Both the position numbers and the translations under genes were made by a program. Below are positions 23,749-30,796 of a DNA stretch of 37,541 bases, piece by piece. Every line of letters begins with the position of its first letter. Positions within the stretch are counted from its first letter, which is position 1. The notes under the pieces were generated by a model. The model had not been told where the DNA came from and searched no databases. It saw only the letters and a list, made by a program, of their open reading frames with translations. Source of the DNA: a virus. The DNA lies in the IMG/VR virus record IMGVR_UViG_3300032770_000059, positions 1 to 37,541 of that record; one strand, written 5' to 3'.

Positions 23749-25940
23749 AAGACCCTCCCGCGTGGACCCGGGCGTCTCGCGCCGGGAAACTTCCGGTAGC
23801 CGGACAGCCGGCGTAGGTACCGCGCGACCTGTCCGGTGTCGCGCATGTCGCGCCCCTGCATGCCCGGATCGTACACGGCGTCGACGACGTCGTTCATCAC
23901 GCGCGCCGCGTCGCCCTGTGCCACCATCTCGCTGACGCCGGCGCCGTCGCCCTCCGACGTGCCCATCCGACGATACCGGAATCCGCGCACATCGAGAATG
24001 TGCATCGAGACGAGAATCATCCCCAGCGCCAGGATGCGATCGTCGTGGCCGCCGTAGTCGGCGCGGAACGATTGCTTGAACTCGTCGCGACTCAGCGCCT
24101 TCATCTGGTTGACGAAGAACGGGGAGTGAATCACCAGCCAGCGGTCGTTCAGGGCCGAGATGATCCAGTCCATCAGGAGCTGGCGCGTCGCCGCGTTCGT
24201 GTACCAGCCGATCTTCGCGCCCTCGCGCGGTCGAATGCGCCGGTTGTCGTAGTGGACCCACGGATGGAAGTTCGACCACCCGTGCTTGCGCATCGCGATC
24301 TGCGTGCCGTCGCCCGTGCCCCGGCATTCGATCGTCGCGCGGCACTGCCGTCCGGTCGGCGAGTACCACGTCGCGATCGCGAGCGCGATCGGCCAGACCG
24401 TGTCGGCCGACATGTAGGCCGACGCGAACTCCGCGGCCTGCTCCGGGCCGGACAGCAGCGTCGCTTTCTTGAGCACTTCACACACCGTCTCGTCTTCGCC
24501 CACCCCGTACGCCGTGTCGACGCCCATGCCGAACTCGTCGTTCACGTTGGGCGGCAACCAGACGTAGAAGCGTCCGTCCTTGACCGTGTAGCCCTCGAAC
24601 TTCAGCGGCACGAGCAGCATGTCCACCGGGTCGCGATCGGTGCCCGCACGGATCCGAATCTTCGGCCGGCTCGGATCGATCTCCCGCAGCGACGCCTGAT
24701 GCTTGCGCCCCAGCAGGTCCTCGCTGCACTCGAAGCCGAACACGCCCCACGGCGGTTTGGCGCTCGTCTCGTTCGCGTACATCGTGACGACGTCCTGGTC
24801 GAACGCCGACTCGTTGCTGGCCTGGAAGGCTTCGTTCTCGTCGGCCGGCATCTCCTGGAGGAACAGGTTCAGCCGCCGGCTCGCGCGCGCGCTCTCGTAC
24901 TCCGCTTCGTAGTACCACTGCTGATCGATCGGCATCCGCCAACTGAAGCCGAGGTACTTGCGCAGCCGCGGTTCGCTCGCCACGTACAGCCGCGCGCGCT
25001 CGGCGTGCGCCTTGACGAGCGCCGTCGGTTCCCACCCGTTCGGGATCGGCTGCTTGCGCAACCACGCCTCCGTCGGGTACAGGTCGCGCGAGATGAACCA
25101 CGGCAGGAACGCCGGCATGAACCGTGACCGCTGCTGCGGCCACCCGTCGCGCGCCTCCCGCCACTTCTTCGGCCAGTACCCGTAGAGCCCGTCCGCCGTC
25201 GACTCCTGGATGAAGAAGTGCCACGGGGTCTCGTGGAACGCGCGCAGGATCGACGCCTCGATCAAAATCTCGCCATCGATGAACGACGCGACCTCCGACA
25301 GATGCACGACCGACGGCGTGGTGCCGCGCGCGATGCCGCTCATCTGCGCGCCGTGCTGCACCGAGAGCCCGGAGTTCAGCTTCCCGAACTCGACCAACCG
25401 CAGCGTGTTGCGCGTCCGCTCGGGCATCAGGAACCACGGCTCGTGATCCCACGCCAGCCGGATGATGCCAGCCATCTTGTCCGACTTCTGCACGTCGGCG
25501 CTCGCGACGACCGCGTTCACGTCCGGGTAGAACTGCACGCGGTGCGCGATCGCCAGCTCGGTCAGCGTCGTCACGCCGGCCTGCCGCGCCTTCAACTGGA
25601 GCATCATGATCGCGAGCTGCTGTTCCTCCAGCTCCGACCACATGTCCAGGATGATGTTCTGCGCGATGTTCGGGGTGAAGTCGACGAGCCGGTTCGCCTT
25701 GTCGTTGATTTTCGCGTAGCGCGTCGACCAGTACCGGAAATCGGCCGTGCACCGGGCCTGCTCGTGCTTCGTCCACGCACGTTCTTCGAGCGTCAGCGCC
25801 CGCGACAGCTTCCCCGTGTCGGGATCCATCAGGGCGTCGATCGCCGCCGACCGTTGCCGGCACTCGTCGATCGACAGATCCTCGAAGACGATCCCCGGAA
25901 TCGCATCGAGACGCTGTTGACAGACCGTCCGCGAGTACAT
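23745..25940 (-). CDS. terL: Terminase large subunit (TerL): ATPase and nuclease
   Basis: 731 residues from ATG at 25940. Translocase ATPase motifs: a deviant Walker A at residues about 117-125 (KARQAGVTT) and a Walker B-like VVHLSEVASF at 211-220 (acidic E216). The typical PADENEAFQASNESAFD stretch lies at 366-382. Nuclease (RNase H-fold) motifs: GMGVDTAYG with D475, IECRGTGD with E538, and GGHDDRILALGM with D633/D634. This is the motor that packages DNA into the prohead and cuts the concatemer. It is followed with a TTGA overlap by a Cys-rich gene and then the portal. The C-terminal 90 residues are Arg/Gly-rich. Very sure by motif and order. Confidence 0.95.
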   Translation of the reverse strand: MYSRTVCQQRLDAIPGIVFEDLSIDECRQRSAAIDALMDPDTGKLSRALTLEERAWTKHEQARCTADFRYWSTRYAKINDKANRLVDFTPNIAQNIILDMWSELEEQQLAIMMLQLKARQAGVTTLTELAIAHRVQFYPDVNAVVASADVQKSDKMAGIIRLAWDHEPWFLMPERTRNTLRLVEFGKLNSGLSVQHGAQMSGIARGTTPSVVHLSEVASFIDGEILIEASILRAFHETPWHFFIQESTADGLYGYWPKKWREARDGWPQQRSRFMPAFLPWFISRDLYPTEAWLRKQPIPNGWEPTALVKAHAERARLYVASEPRLRKYLGFSWRMPIDQQWYYEAEYESARASRRLNLFLQEMPADENEAFQASNESAFDQDVVTMYANETSAKPPWGVFGFECSEDLLGRKHQASLREIDPSRPKIRIRAGTDRDPVDMLLVPLKFEGYTVKDGRFYVWLPPNVNDEFGMGVDTAYGVGEDETVCEVLKKATLLSGPEQAAEFASAYMSADTVWPIALAIATWYSPTGRQCRATIECRGTGDGTQIAMRKHGWSNFHPWVHYDNRRIRPREGAKIGWYTNAATRQLLMDWIISALNDRWLVIHSPFFVNQMKALSRDEFKQSFRADYGGHDDRILALGMILVSMHILDVRGFRYRRMGTSEGDGAGVSEMVAQGDAARVMNDVVDAVYDPGMQGRDMRDTGQVARYLRRLSGYRKFPGARRPGPRGRVF

Positions 25941-25948
25941 CGGCGGGC

Positions 25949-26530
25949 TCAGAACTCGTCGGCGGCAGGCGCCGCCGGCGCGTCGGCCGCGATCGGCGCC
26001 TCCGCCGGCGGTTCGATCTTCACCTGACGCACCGCGTTCGCGATCGACCGCTGATCCCGCTCGAAGGACGGCGTCGGCGCCTCATCGTCAGGCTCCGGAT
26101 CGCGCGCCGCGGCCGCCCGACGCGGCGGAGACGCCGGCGCGCGACGCTCCGGCTCGGCCGCACGATGATGCGACTTCGGCGCCGGCACCGCGGGCGGGTT
26201 CAGCCACCCGAAAAACGCCTTCAGATCCTCGATTTTCGCCGTCGGCGACGTCAACCGGGCATCGAGCGCGGCCACGACCCGCGGCGCGAGCATCGCCAAC
26301 CGCGCATTCACGGCCAGCCGGCTCGCCGAGAACACGATCGCGGCCCACCACGCGGCCAACTGCACCGCGTCGTACCCCTTGGCCGTGCACCACTGCTCGA
26401 AGGGGCGCCGGTCGACCATCGGCCTGCCGTGACTCCGCCGCTCGGCCGCCCACAGGTCCCACGCGGTGACGATCTTCCGCGCCTTTCCGTGGCTCGGGTC
26501 CGGAATCACCCCGACGACCGCCAGCCGCAA
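25949..26530 (-). CDS. Unrecognised protein before TerL; candidate small terminase subunit
   Basis: The TTG at 26530, 8 bases beyond the stop of the upstream gene, is the best start: 193 residues beginning LRLAVVGVIPDPSHGKARK. The frame is open upstream to an ATG at 26842, but that stretch has low G+C at third positions and reads as a shadow. A helical part follows (AAIVFSASRLAVNARLAMLA, IEDLKAFFGWL), then an Arg/Ala/Pro-rich tail that is probably disordered. The gene lies 8 bp before TerL, where the small terminase subunit is often found, but no DNA-binding motif is obvious. Function uncertain. Confidence 0.5.
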   Translation of the reverse strand: MRLAVVGVIPDPSHGKARKIVTAWDLWAAERRSHGRPMVDRRPFEQWCTAKGYDAVQLAAWWAAIVFSASRLAVNARLAMLAPRVVAALDARLTSPTAKIEDLKAFFGWLNPPAVPAPKSHHRAAEPERRAPASPPRRAAAARDPEPDDEAPTPSFERDQRSIANAVRQVKIEPPAEAPIAADAPAAPAADEF

Positions 26531-26538
26531 CGTCTCGA

Positions 26539-26832
26539 CTACGTCCGCGGGGGTGACGCCGGCCGCTCGGGCGAGGCCGAGGACGTCCGGCGCCCTTCCG
26601 ACGCCGCCAGGATCTCCGTCACCCGCGACCGCACCGCCGCGGGATCGAGCCCGGCCGACCGCCCGATCGCTTCCAGGCGCCGCTGTCGCGCCAGCCGCGG
26701 CAGATCCGCCCGCGTCACATGCGCCGGCCGCCCCGGCGTCGTCGGCCGGCTCGTCGGCGGGCTCAACCGTTCGAGCGCGTCCGCGATCCGTCTCAACTCC
26801 CGCGTGATCGCCCCGATCGAGAAGAAGCGCAT
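26539..26832 (-). CDS. Hypothetical small protein, 97 aa
   Basis: The start at 26832 is 2 bp past the stop of the upstream gene. Third codon positions are almost all G or C, unlike the alternative frame from 26842, which supports this one. The N-terminus forms an amphipathic helix (AITRELRRIADALERL), followed by a Pro/Thr/Arg-rich linker, a second helical part (DLPRLARQRRLEAIGR, PAAVRSRVTEILAASEG) and a disordered end. It could be a small DNA-binding or oligomerisation protein of the packaging block. No family recognised. Confidence 0.6.
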   Translation of the reverse strand: MRFFSIGAITRELRRIADALERLSPPTSRPTTPGRPAHVTRADLPRLARQRRLEAIGRSAGLDPAAVRSRVTEILAASEGRRTSSASPERPASPPRT

Positions 26833-26834
26833 CG

Positions 26835-27242
26835 TCAGCCATGACCCTCCGGGGCCATCGTCCCCGTGAACTTCCGCACCTGCGCCTCCGCCTGCATCCG
26901 GTGCTTCGCGCAGGTCACGCCCCCAGGTCCGCACGCGCAGTCGCGGAACCCGGCGAGCGCCGCGAAGAGCTGCTGCATCCGCGTGCCCACGACCGACGGC
27001 TGCGTCAGCACGTCCCCGCCCAGCACGCCCTGCACCATCACCGGCATCCCGTCGCTCCGTTCCGCGACGAGCGACACGAGCCACAACCCCTTCGGAAACG
27101 CCTGCCCGACCGCCTGCCCGGTCGCCGGCCACGGACTCGTCGGATCGATCTGCTGCCACGGCGCCATCTGCACCGACTTCCACGACCGCGCCGCCCCGAC
27201 GATCGGAATCCCCGGAGCGAAGTGCCCGTTCATCGCGCCCAT
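26835..27242 (-). CDS. Hypothetical protein with Cys/His cluster, 135 aa
   Basis: ATG at 27242 (GAGGCGACG upstream) begins MGAMNGHFAPG. The first 90 residues are globular: WKSVQMAPWQQIDPTSPW, GKLWLVSLVAERSDGMPV-like strands and RMQQLFAALAGF. A Cys/His cluster follows (CACGPGGVTCAKH), which may bind zinc, and then a basic helix. It is in the packaging-side block, 2-7 bp from its neighbours. No family recognised. Confidence 0.65.
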   Translation of the reverse strand: MGAMNGHFAPGIPIVGAARSWKSVQMAPWQQIDPTSPWPATGQAVGQAFPKGLWLVSLVAERSDGMPVMVQGVLGGDVLTQPSVVGTRMQQLFAALAGFRDCACGPGGVTCAKHRMQAEAQVRKFTGTMAPEGHG

Positions 27243-27249
27243 CGTCGCC

Positions 27250-27939
27250 TCAGAAGCTGTCGACGATCTGGCCCATCGGCGTCACCCGTGGCGCCGGCGT
27301 CGCCAGCCCCGCCTCGCGACGCGCCGCGTTCGGCGACGTCACCGTGACCACGCCCGGCGGCATCGGCTTCACCGCCGGCCGCATAACCTCGCCCGGCATC
27401 ATCCCGCCGCCGCTCACCGGCAATCGGCGCACCGTGTTCCGCCCGTCCGGCTGAATGTCCAGCCCGGCCGGCAGCCCGCCGTCGGCCAGCGCCGCTTCCC
27501 GCGCCCCGCCGAGACTGCGCACCGCCGGCGCCGCCGCGCCGCCGCGGCCGATGACCTGCACCGGCTTCGCCTCACGCGGCACAACCCGACCGCCCGCCCC
27601 CGTCCGCATCGACGCCGGAATGTTGTCCAGCCCCTCGCGATCACGCCCGGGCGCCTCGACCACATGCCCGCGCACGAACGGCGCCGGCTCGGCCGCCTCG
27701 ACCTCGGGCACGACCGCCCCAGGCTCGGCCGCCACGTCCCCCAGCGCCCCGCTTACCAGCCGATCCGTCGGCTGACCCTCCGGCGGGTAGCACCGCGTCT
27801 TCACCGCCACCGCAAACGTCACCAGCGGGAACGCGACGTGGTGCCCGAACTGCCCGCTCTCGACAAGCTGCCGCCGCACTTCCTGGCAAATCAGCTCGAT
27901 GCACTCCTGACCGTTCAACGGAACGTAGCCCGCTGTCAT
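27250..27939 (-). CDS. Hypothetical protein, 229 aa
   Basis: Starts MTAGYVPLNGQECIELIC at 27939 with GAGGGCAC upstream. The first 70 residues are globular (CQEVRRQLVESGQFGHHVAF, TFAVAVKTRCYPP). The rest is Pro/Gly/Ala/Val-rich and likely disordered, with short charged segments. It is coded 6-7 bp from its neighbours in the block before TerL. A virion-internal, packaging or head-completion protein is possible, but nothing is recognised. Confidence 0.65.
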   Translation of the reverse strand: MTAGYVPLNGQECIELICQEVRRQLVESGQFGHHVAFPLVTFAVAVKTRCYPPEGQPTDRLVSGALGDVAAEPGAVVPEVEAAEPAPFVRGHVVEAPGRDREGLDNIPASMRTGAGGRVVPREAKPVQVIGRGGAAAPAVRSLGGAREAALADGGLPAGLDIQPDGRNTVRRLPVSGGGMMPGEVMRPAVKPMPPGVVTVTSPNAARREAGLATPAPRVTPMGQIVDSF

Positions 27940-27945
27940 GTGCCC

Positions 27946-28500
27946 TCACTCTCCGTCCGCGACGGATGCCCCCAGCGTCTCACGCAGCCACTGTAACCGA
28001 CGCAGCTTCGTCGCCATCAGATCGGTCCAGGTCGTCGACGTCGCCTCGGCCTCTTGGCGCAGCCGGAGCGCGAACGCGACCCGACGCTCCACCTCACGCT
28101 CGATGTGCGCCACCTCGGCCGCCGTCCACCGCGGCGGGACCACCGTCGGCGTCACCGTCGGCGGCGGCGCCGCCACCACCGGCGCCGGATCGGCCTCCCA
28201 CCGGCGCCGCCGCTTCGCGTCCGCCTCCCACAGCTCCCGCTTGCACTGCGCCCGCAACCGCGCCACCGCCCGCGCCGCCAGCCGATCGACCTTCGCAATC
28301 CGCGCCCGCGACCGCGGCGGATCCAGCGTCAACCCCGACAACGCGTCCGTCGACTGCCCCAACGACCGCGCCGGCGAACTCGTATTCAACACACTCCGGC
28401 AGGTCGCCACGATCGACGGCGCCAGGACCTCCAGGCAGTCTTCGCGCGTCGGCCACGCGTCCGGACTCAAGTAGTACGCCCCGTAGAACCGTCGGCCCAT
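27946..28500 (-). CDS. Hypothetical helical protein, 184 aa
   Basis: Starts MGRRFYGAYYLSPDAWPT at 28500. Two helical basic regions (SRARIAKVDRLAARAVARLR, CKRELWEADAKRRRR) flank a Pro/Val-rich linker. The C-terminal part (AAEVAHIEREVERRVAFALR, then TTWTDLMATKLRRLQWLRE) is a long amphipathic helix. Its role is unknown. The basic helices suggest nucleic acid binding or oligomerisation in the head. Confidence 0.65.
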   Translation of the reverse strand: MGRRFYGAYYLSPDAWPTREDCLEVLAPSIVATCRSVLNTSSPARSLGQSTDALSGLTLDPPRSRARIAKVDRLAARAVARLRAQCKRELWEADAKRRRRWEADPAPVVAAPPPTVTPTVVPPRWTAAEVAHIEREVERRVAFALRLRQEAEATSTTWTDLMATKLRRLQWLRETLGASVADGE

Positions 28501-28507
28501 CGCGCCC

Positions 28508-28696
28508 CTACTCGTACCAGAACACCAGCCGAGCCCCGTCCCGGTGCGACTTCACCTTCCGCTTGTGCGCCGGATCGAACGCCTTCGCGACCTTCCGCAA
28601 CCCCGACACGAACTGTGCCCGAATCGCCTCCGCCTGCTCCACCATCGCCGGCTGCCCCGGGTGAAACGACCCGCCCACCGCCGTCTTCGCCGCCAA
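28508..28696 (-). CDS. Small hypothetical protein, 62 aa
   Basis: TTG start at 28696, 6 bp beyond the stop of the upstream 45-residue gene, no strong ribosome site. It has a helical N-terminal half (VEQAEAIRAQFVSGLRKVAK) and a basic C-terminus (AHKRKVKSHRDGARLVFWYE). Function unknown. Supported by frame, spacing and codon pattern. Confidence 0.55.
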   Translation of the reverse strand: MAAKTAVGGSFHPGQPAMVEQAEAIRAQFVSGLRKVAKAFDPAHKRKVKSHRDGARLVFWYE

Positions 28697-28702
28697 GAGC
28701 TT

Positions 28703-28840
28703 CTAACCCATCTCGACAATCGCCGGGTGCAGCCCGCCCAGCCGCGCCGCCTCGCGCAGCCGCACAAACCCCTCGCCCTGCACCAACTCGACCGTCAGCT
28801 TCTCCGGCAGCACGCCCTTCGCTTTCACTCCGCGCGGCAT
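28703..28840 (-). CDS. Small hypothetical protein, 45 aa
   Basis: A short frame missed by length filters: ATG at 28840 with AAGGAG 9 bases upstream, ending TAG at 28705-28703. It starts MPRGVKAKGVLPEKL and ends LGGLHPAIVEMG, with FVRLREAARLGG as a likely helix. It fits exactly between its neighbours (6-bp gaps on both sides), which is strong support for a gene. No family is recognised. Confidence 0.6.
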   Translation of the reverse strand: MPRGVKAKGVLPEKLTVELVQGEGFVRLREAARLGGLHPAIVEMG

Positions 28841-28846
28841 CGGGCC

Positions 28847-29188
28847 CTACTCCTTCGCGTCGCCCGTCGCCGCCGCCCCGCCCGCCGTCGGATCCACCGC
28901 CGCCACCGCCGCCTTCGCCGGCGCCGGCCCACTCCCCTTCCCGTTCCCCGCGCCGCCGGGCTGCGCCGCTCCCACAGCCTTCCCGCCGCCCGCCAGCTTC
29001 GCCCCAGCCGCTCGACCACTCGAATACCCAGGCCCCGCTCCCGTCCCCGCCGCCCCGCTCTTCGCCAGCGCCTTCCTGGCCGCCCATGCCTTCTTCACCG
29101 CCGACCCGCGCGTCGCCGGCCCATTCCCAACCACTCGCGCCGGCCCGCTCCGTCCCGTCCGACCTCGACCCGCTGTCGTCACGCCCAT
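28847..29188 (-). CDS. First gene of the late block: basic Ala/Gly/Lys-rich protein, 113 aa
   Basis: ATG at 29188 (GAGGCG just upstream) is the first gene after the minus-strand promoter. The N-terminal 40 residues are basic (MGVTTAGRGRTGRSG, then KKAWAARKALAKSG), the rest Gly/Ala/Pro/Lys-rich low complexity (GGGKAVGAAQPGGAGNGKG, APAKAAVAAV). It resembles histone H1-like or DNA-condensing proteins in composition only. A longer frame up to 29323 runs into the promoter region and is not used. It may be a DNA-binding early-late protein or a virion internal protein. Function is unproven. Confidence 0.55.
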   Translation of the reverse strand: MGVTTAGRGRTGRSGPARVVGNGPATRGSAVKKAWAARKALAKSGAAGTGAGPGYSSGRAAGAKLAGGGKAVGAAQPGGAGNGKGSGPAPAKAAVAAVDPTAGGAAATGDAKE

Positions 29189-29231
29189 CGCCTCACCACT
29201 CCCTTCGACCCTGCGCCCCGCGCTCTCGCGC

Positions 29232-29260
29232 AGTCTACGCCCGACCCCACTGGAACTCAA
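29232..29260 (-). promoter_or_regulatory. Sigma-70-like promoter for the minus-strand block
   Basis: On the minus strand, -35 TTGAGT (29260-29255) and -10 TAGACT (29237-29232) are separated by 17 bases. Each matches 4 of 6 consensus positions. An A/T-rich patch just upstream (29276-29282) could act as an UP element in an otherwise G+C-rich stretch. The expected start is about 29225, giving a leader of some 35 bases to the ATG at 29188. Confidence 0.6.
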
Positions 29261-29275
29261 CTCGAAAACCAGTGG
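29247..29275. promoter_or_regulatory. Perfect 7-bp inverted repeat overlapping the minus-strand promoter
   Basis: Arms CCACTGG (29247-29253) and CCAGTGG (29269-29275) are exact inverted repeats with a 15-base spacer. They lie over the -35 box and spacer of the minus-strand promoter. The position suits a repressor or activator binding site; which protein binds is unknown. Confidence 0.5.
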
Positions 29276-29954
29276 AAAAAAACCGCGCCGGCCTGAGTGC
29301 GCGCGCGCGCAGCGCGGGCGCACCCCTCAGACAACGTCGGGCGCCGGCCATCGGCCGCGGCCGCCGAGGGCGAAGCGCCAGCGTAGCGCCAGCCGGCCCG
29401 GCCCGGCCCCGGATCCGGCGCCCCGCCGGGCGCCGCGCGCACAGCCCGCGCGCGTCGCCCGGCTCCGCGGCTCCGGCCCGCGGGCGCGCTCGCGTGCGTG
29501 ACACCCGCTCGCACGACAATGCCGGCCGCCCGCCGGCCCGGCCGCCCACCTGGAGCACACACCACCGCACGCGGCCAGCGCCCTGACCGCCAGCCCGGCC
29601 GCTCGCTCTCCCTGCCGACCTGCCAGTTGCCCAGCCGCGCGCCTGACTGCCGGCGCGAGCGTGCTGCCGGCGCGGTGCGTGCGCTGCGGCGCGTGCTGCT
29701 GACGCAACGCGCGTGCGTGCTGCCGGCGCAGTGCGCCATCGCGGACGCGTGCGCCGTACTGACCCGTGCCGACGCGTGCCGCCGGCCAGGGCGGACGACG
29801 CGCGGCGCGTGCGAGCGAGCGTGCGAGCAGCGAGACGTGCGGAGAGAGAGCAGGGAACGCGCGCGACCCCGGACACCGGGCATCGGGTCTTTCTCTCTTG
29901 CTCTCTCCGGTCTCGCGCCCCCCGACGATACGGGTTGGCGGACGGGGTGATGAC
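29276..29954. other. Non-coding control region between divergent promoters
   Basis: About 680 bp between the two divergent promoters show no convincing gene: open frames here are low-complexity and lack ribosome sites. The stretch is extremely G+C-rich and full of dyads: 29293-29330 (CTGAG...CTCAG with GCGC arms), 29417-29434 (GGCGCCC-cgcc-GGGCGCC, perfect) and a nested one at 29841-29908 (GGAGAGAG...CTCTCTCC enclosing GACCC/GGGTC). Short direct repeats such as gtgctgccggcgc occur near 29660 and 29718. It could hold a replication origin, packaging site or regulator sites. This is a candidate assignment only. Confidence 0.5.
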
Positions 29955-29984
29955 TTGACACCTGCACCCCGGAAGGACTACGAT
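29955..29984 (+). promoter_or_regulatory. Sigma-70-like promoter for the plus-strand (early) operon
   Basis: A perfect -35 TTGACA (29955-29960), an 18-base spacer and -10 TACGAT (29979-29984, four of six matches) point right. The start would be near 29991, giving a leader of about 95 bases to the first gene at 30085. A perfect TTGACA in such G+C-rich DNA is unlikely by chance. It lies just after the nested dyad, which may be its control site. Confidence 0.7.
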
Positions 29985-30084
29985 CGTGGGGTCTGGGGCG
30001 ACGTTCGCCTTAGGTGACGGCACGCGGCCCGGTCCGGCCCGCGCGACGTCGTGAGACCTTTGACCGGACCGGGAAGGCTCGACG

Positions 30085-30552
30085 ATGACCCCCGCCCGCT
30101 TGCTTGCCGAATGCGCGCGCCTGCTGAAGTGTCAGCCGCGCGTCCTGTCCCTCGCCCGCTACTCCGGCACGACGTTGACCGCCCGCGAACGTGCGGACCT
30201 CCGCGCCGCGCTGCCGGCCGCCAAGGACGCCGCGCGCGCGGCCGCCGAGGCGCTCGACCAGCGCCGCCGCGCCGTGCTCGACGCCGATCCGGAGTATCAG
30301 CGCCTTTTGCGCGAGACGACCGCCCGCAAGGCGCACCGTGACGCGATCGTCCGCGACTTGAACCGGCCGCACCGGCTGACGCTCTACCGCACGATCTCTG
30401 TCGGCCCGATCCCGCTGAGCGAGCACATTGCCGAGGGCGCGACGCCAGCCGATGTTCTTGCCGACGTCCAGCGCCGCCTTGCTCCGCGCACCGTGCCCGC
30501 GACGCCGGACGGCACGCCCTCCGGTCCCACCGGCGATTCCGACCAGGAGTAA
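30085..30552 (+). CDS. First early gene: hypothetical helical protein, 155 aa
   Basis: Begins MTPARLLAECARLLKC with GGGAAGG upstream and is the first gene after the plus-strand promoter. Long charged helices dominate (ERADLRAALPAAKDAARA, EALDQRRRAVLDADPEYQRL, then RDAIVRDLNRPHRLTLYR). The end is Pro/Thr/Ser-rich and disordered, ending GDSDQE. An early regulatory or host-takeover protein is plausible from position; no family recognised. Confidence 0.6.
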   Translation: MTPARLLAECARLLKCQPRVLSLARYSGTTLTARERADLRAALPAAKDAARAAAEALDQRRRAVLDADPEYQRLLRETTARKAHRDAIVRDLNRPHRLTLYRTISVGPIPLSEHIAEGATPADVLADVQRRLAPRTVPATPDGTPSGPTGDSDQE

Positions 30553-30562
30553 CCGCCATGCC
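30541..30562 (+). repeat. Duplicated stop/ribosome-site/start junction (copy 1)
   Basis: The junction from GACCAGGAG (codons for the final Asp-Gln-Glu of the gene upstream) through TAA to the next ATGCC is exactly repeated, 22 bases, at 30775-30796. In both copies the AGGAG ribosome site overlaps the stop codon, so the upstream gene ends and the next begins within it. The unit looks like a spread translation cassette. Confidence 0.75.
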
Positions 30563-30785
30563 GCGCCTCTCACTGTCGCAAGTCAGGCTGACCCCCGACG
30601 TGTACGAGACCATCGCGCCGGCCATCGTCGCGGCCCAACGGCACGCGGATCGCCTGCGTCGCGCTGTGCGCGTGCTCGCCGTGCGCCCTACCGGCCTGTA
30701 CGTGCTCTCTGTCCTCGATGACGTGCCGGACGGGTACATCGACTTCGCCCTTGTGGACCCCGCCACGGGGCAGGACCAGGAGTAA
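30558..30785 (+). CDS. Hypothetical early protein, 75 aa
   Basis: Starts MPRLSLSQVRLTPDVYET with AGGAG 9 bases upstream. A compact alpha/beta shape: helix (IAAAQRHADRLRRAVRVL-like) and strands (RPTGLYVLSVLDDVP, YIDFALVDPATG). It ends QDQE, echoing the end of the gene upstream because of the repeated junction. Unknown function. Confidence 0.65.
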   Translation: MPRLSLSQVRLTPDVYETIAPAIVAAQRHADRLRRAVRVLAVRPTGLYVLSVLDDVPDGYIDFALVDPATGQDQE

Positions 30786-30796
30786 CCGCCATGCCC
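30775..30796 (+). repeat. Duplicated stop/ribosome-site/start junction (copy 2)
   Basis: The second exact copy of the 22-base junction described at 30541-30562. It ends the 75-residue gene and starts the lipoprotein gene. A looser version (AGGAGGTAGTAACCGCCA) precedes the ATG at 32340. Confidence 0.75.

Noticed and set aside
26530-26842. N-terminal extension of the gene before TerL to ATG 26842
   Set aside because: Low third-position G+C in the first codons and Gly/Ala/Asp-only composition; the overlapping 97-residue frame fits better.
29235-30023. Long open frames on both strands in the control region
   Set aside because: Arg/Ala/Gly/Pro-only composition, no start signals, overlap each other on all frames; a result of extreme G+C content.
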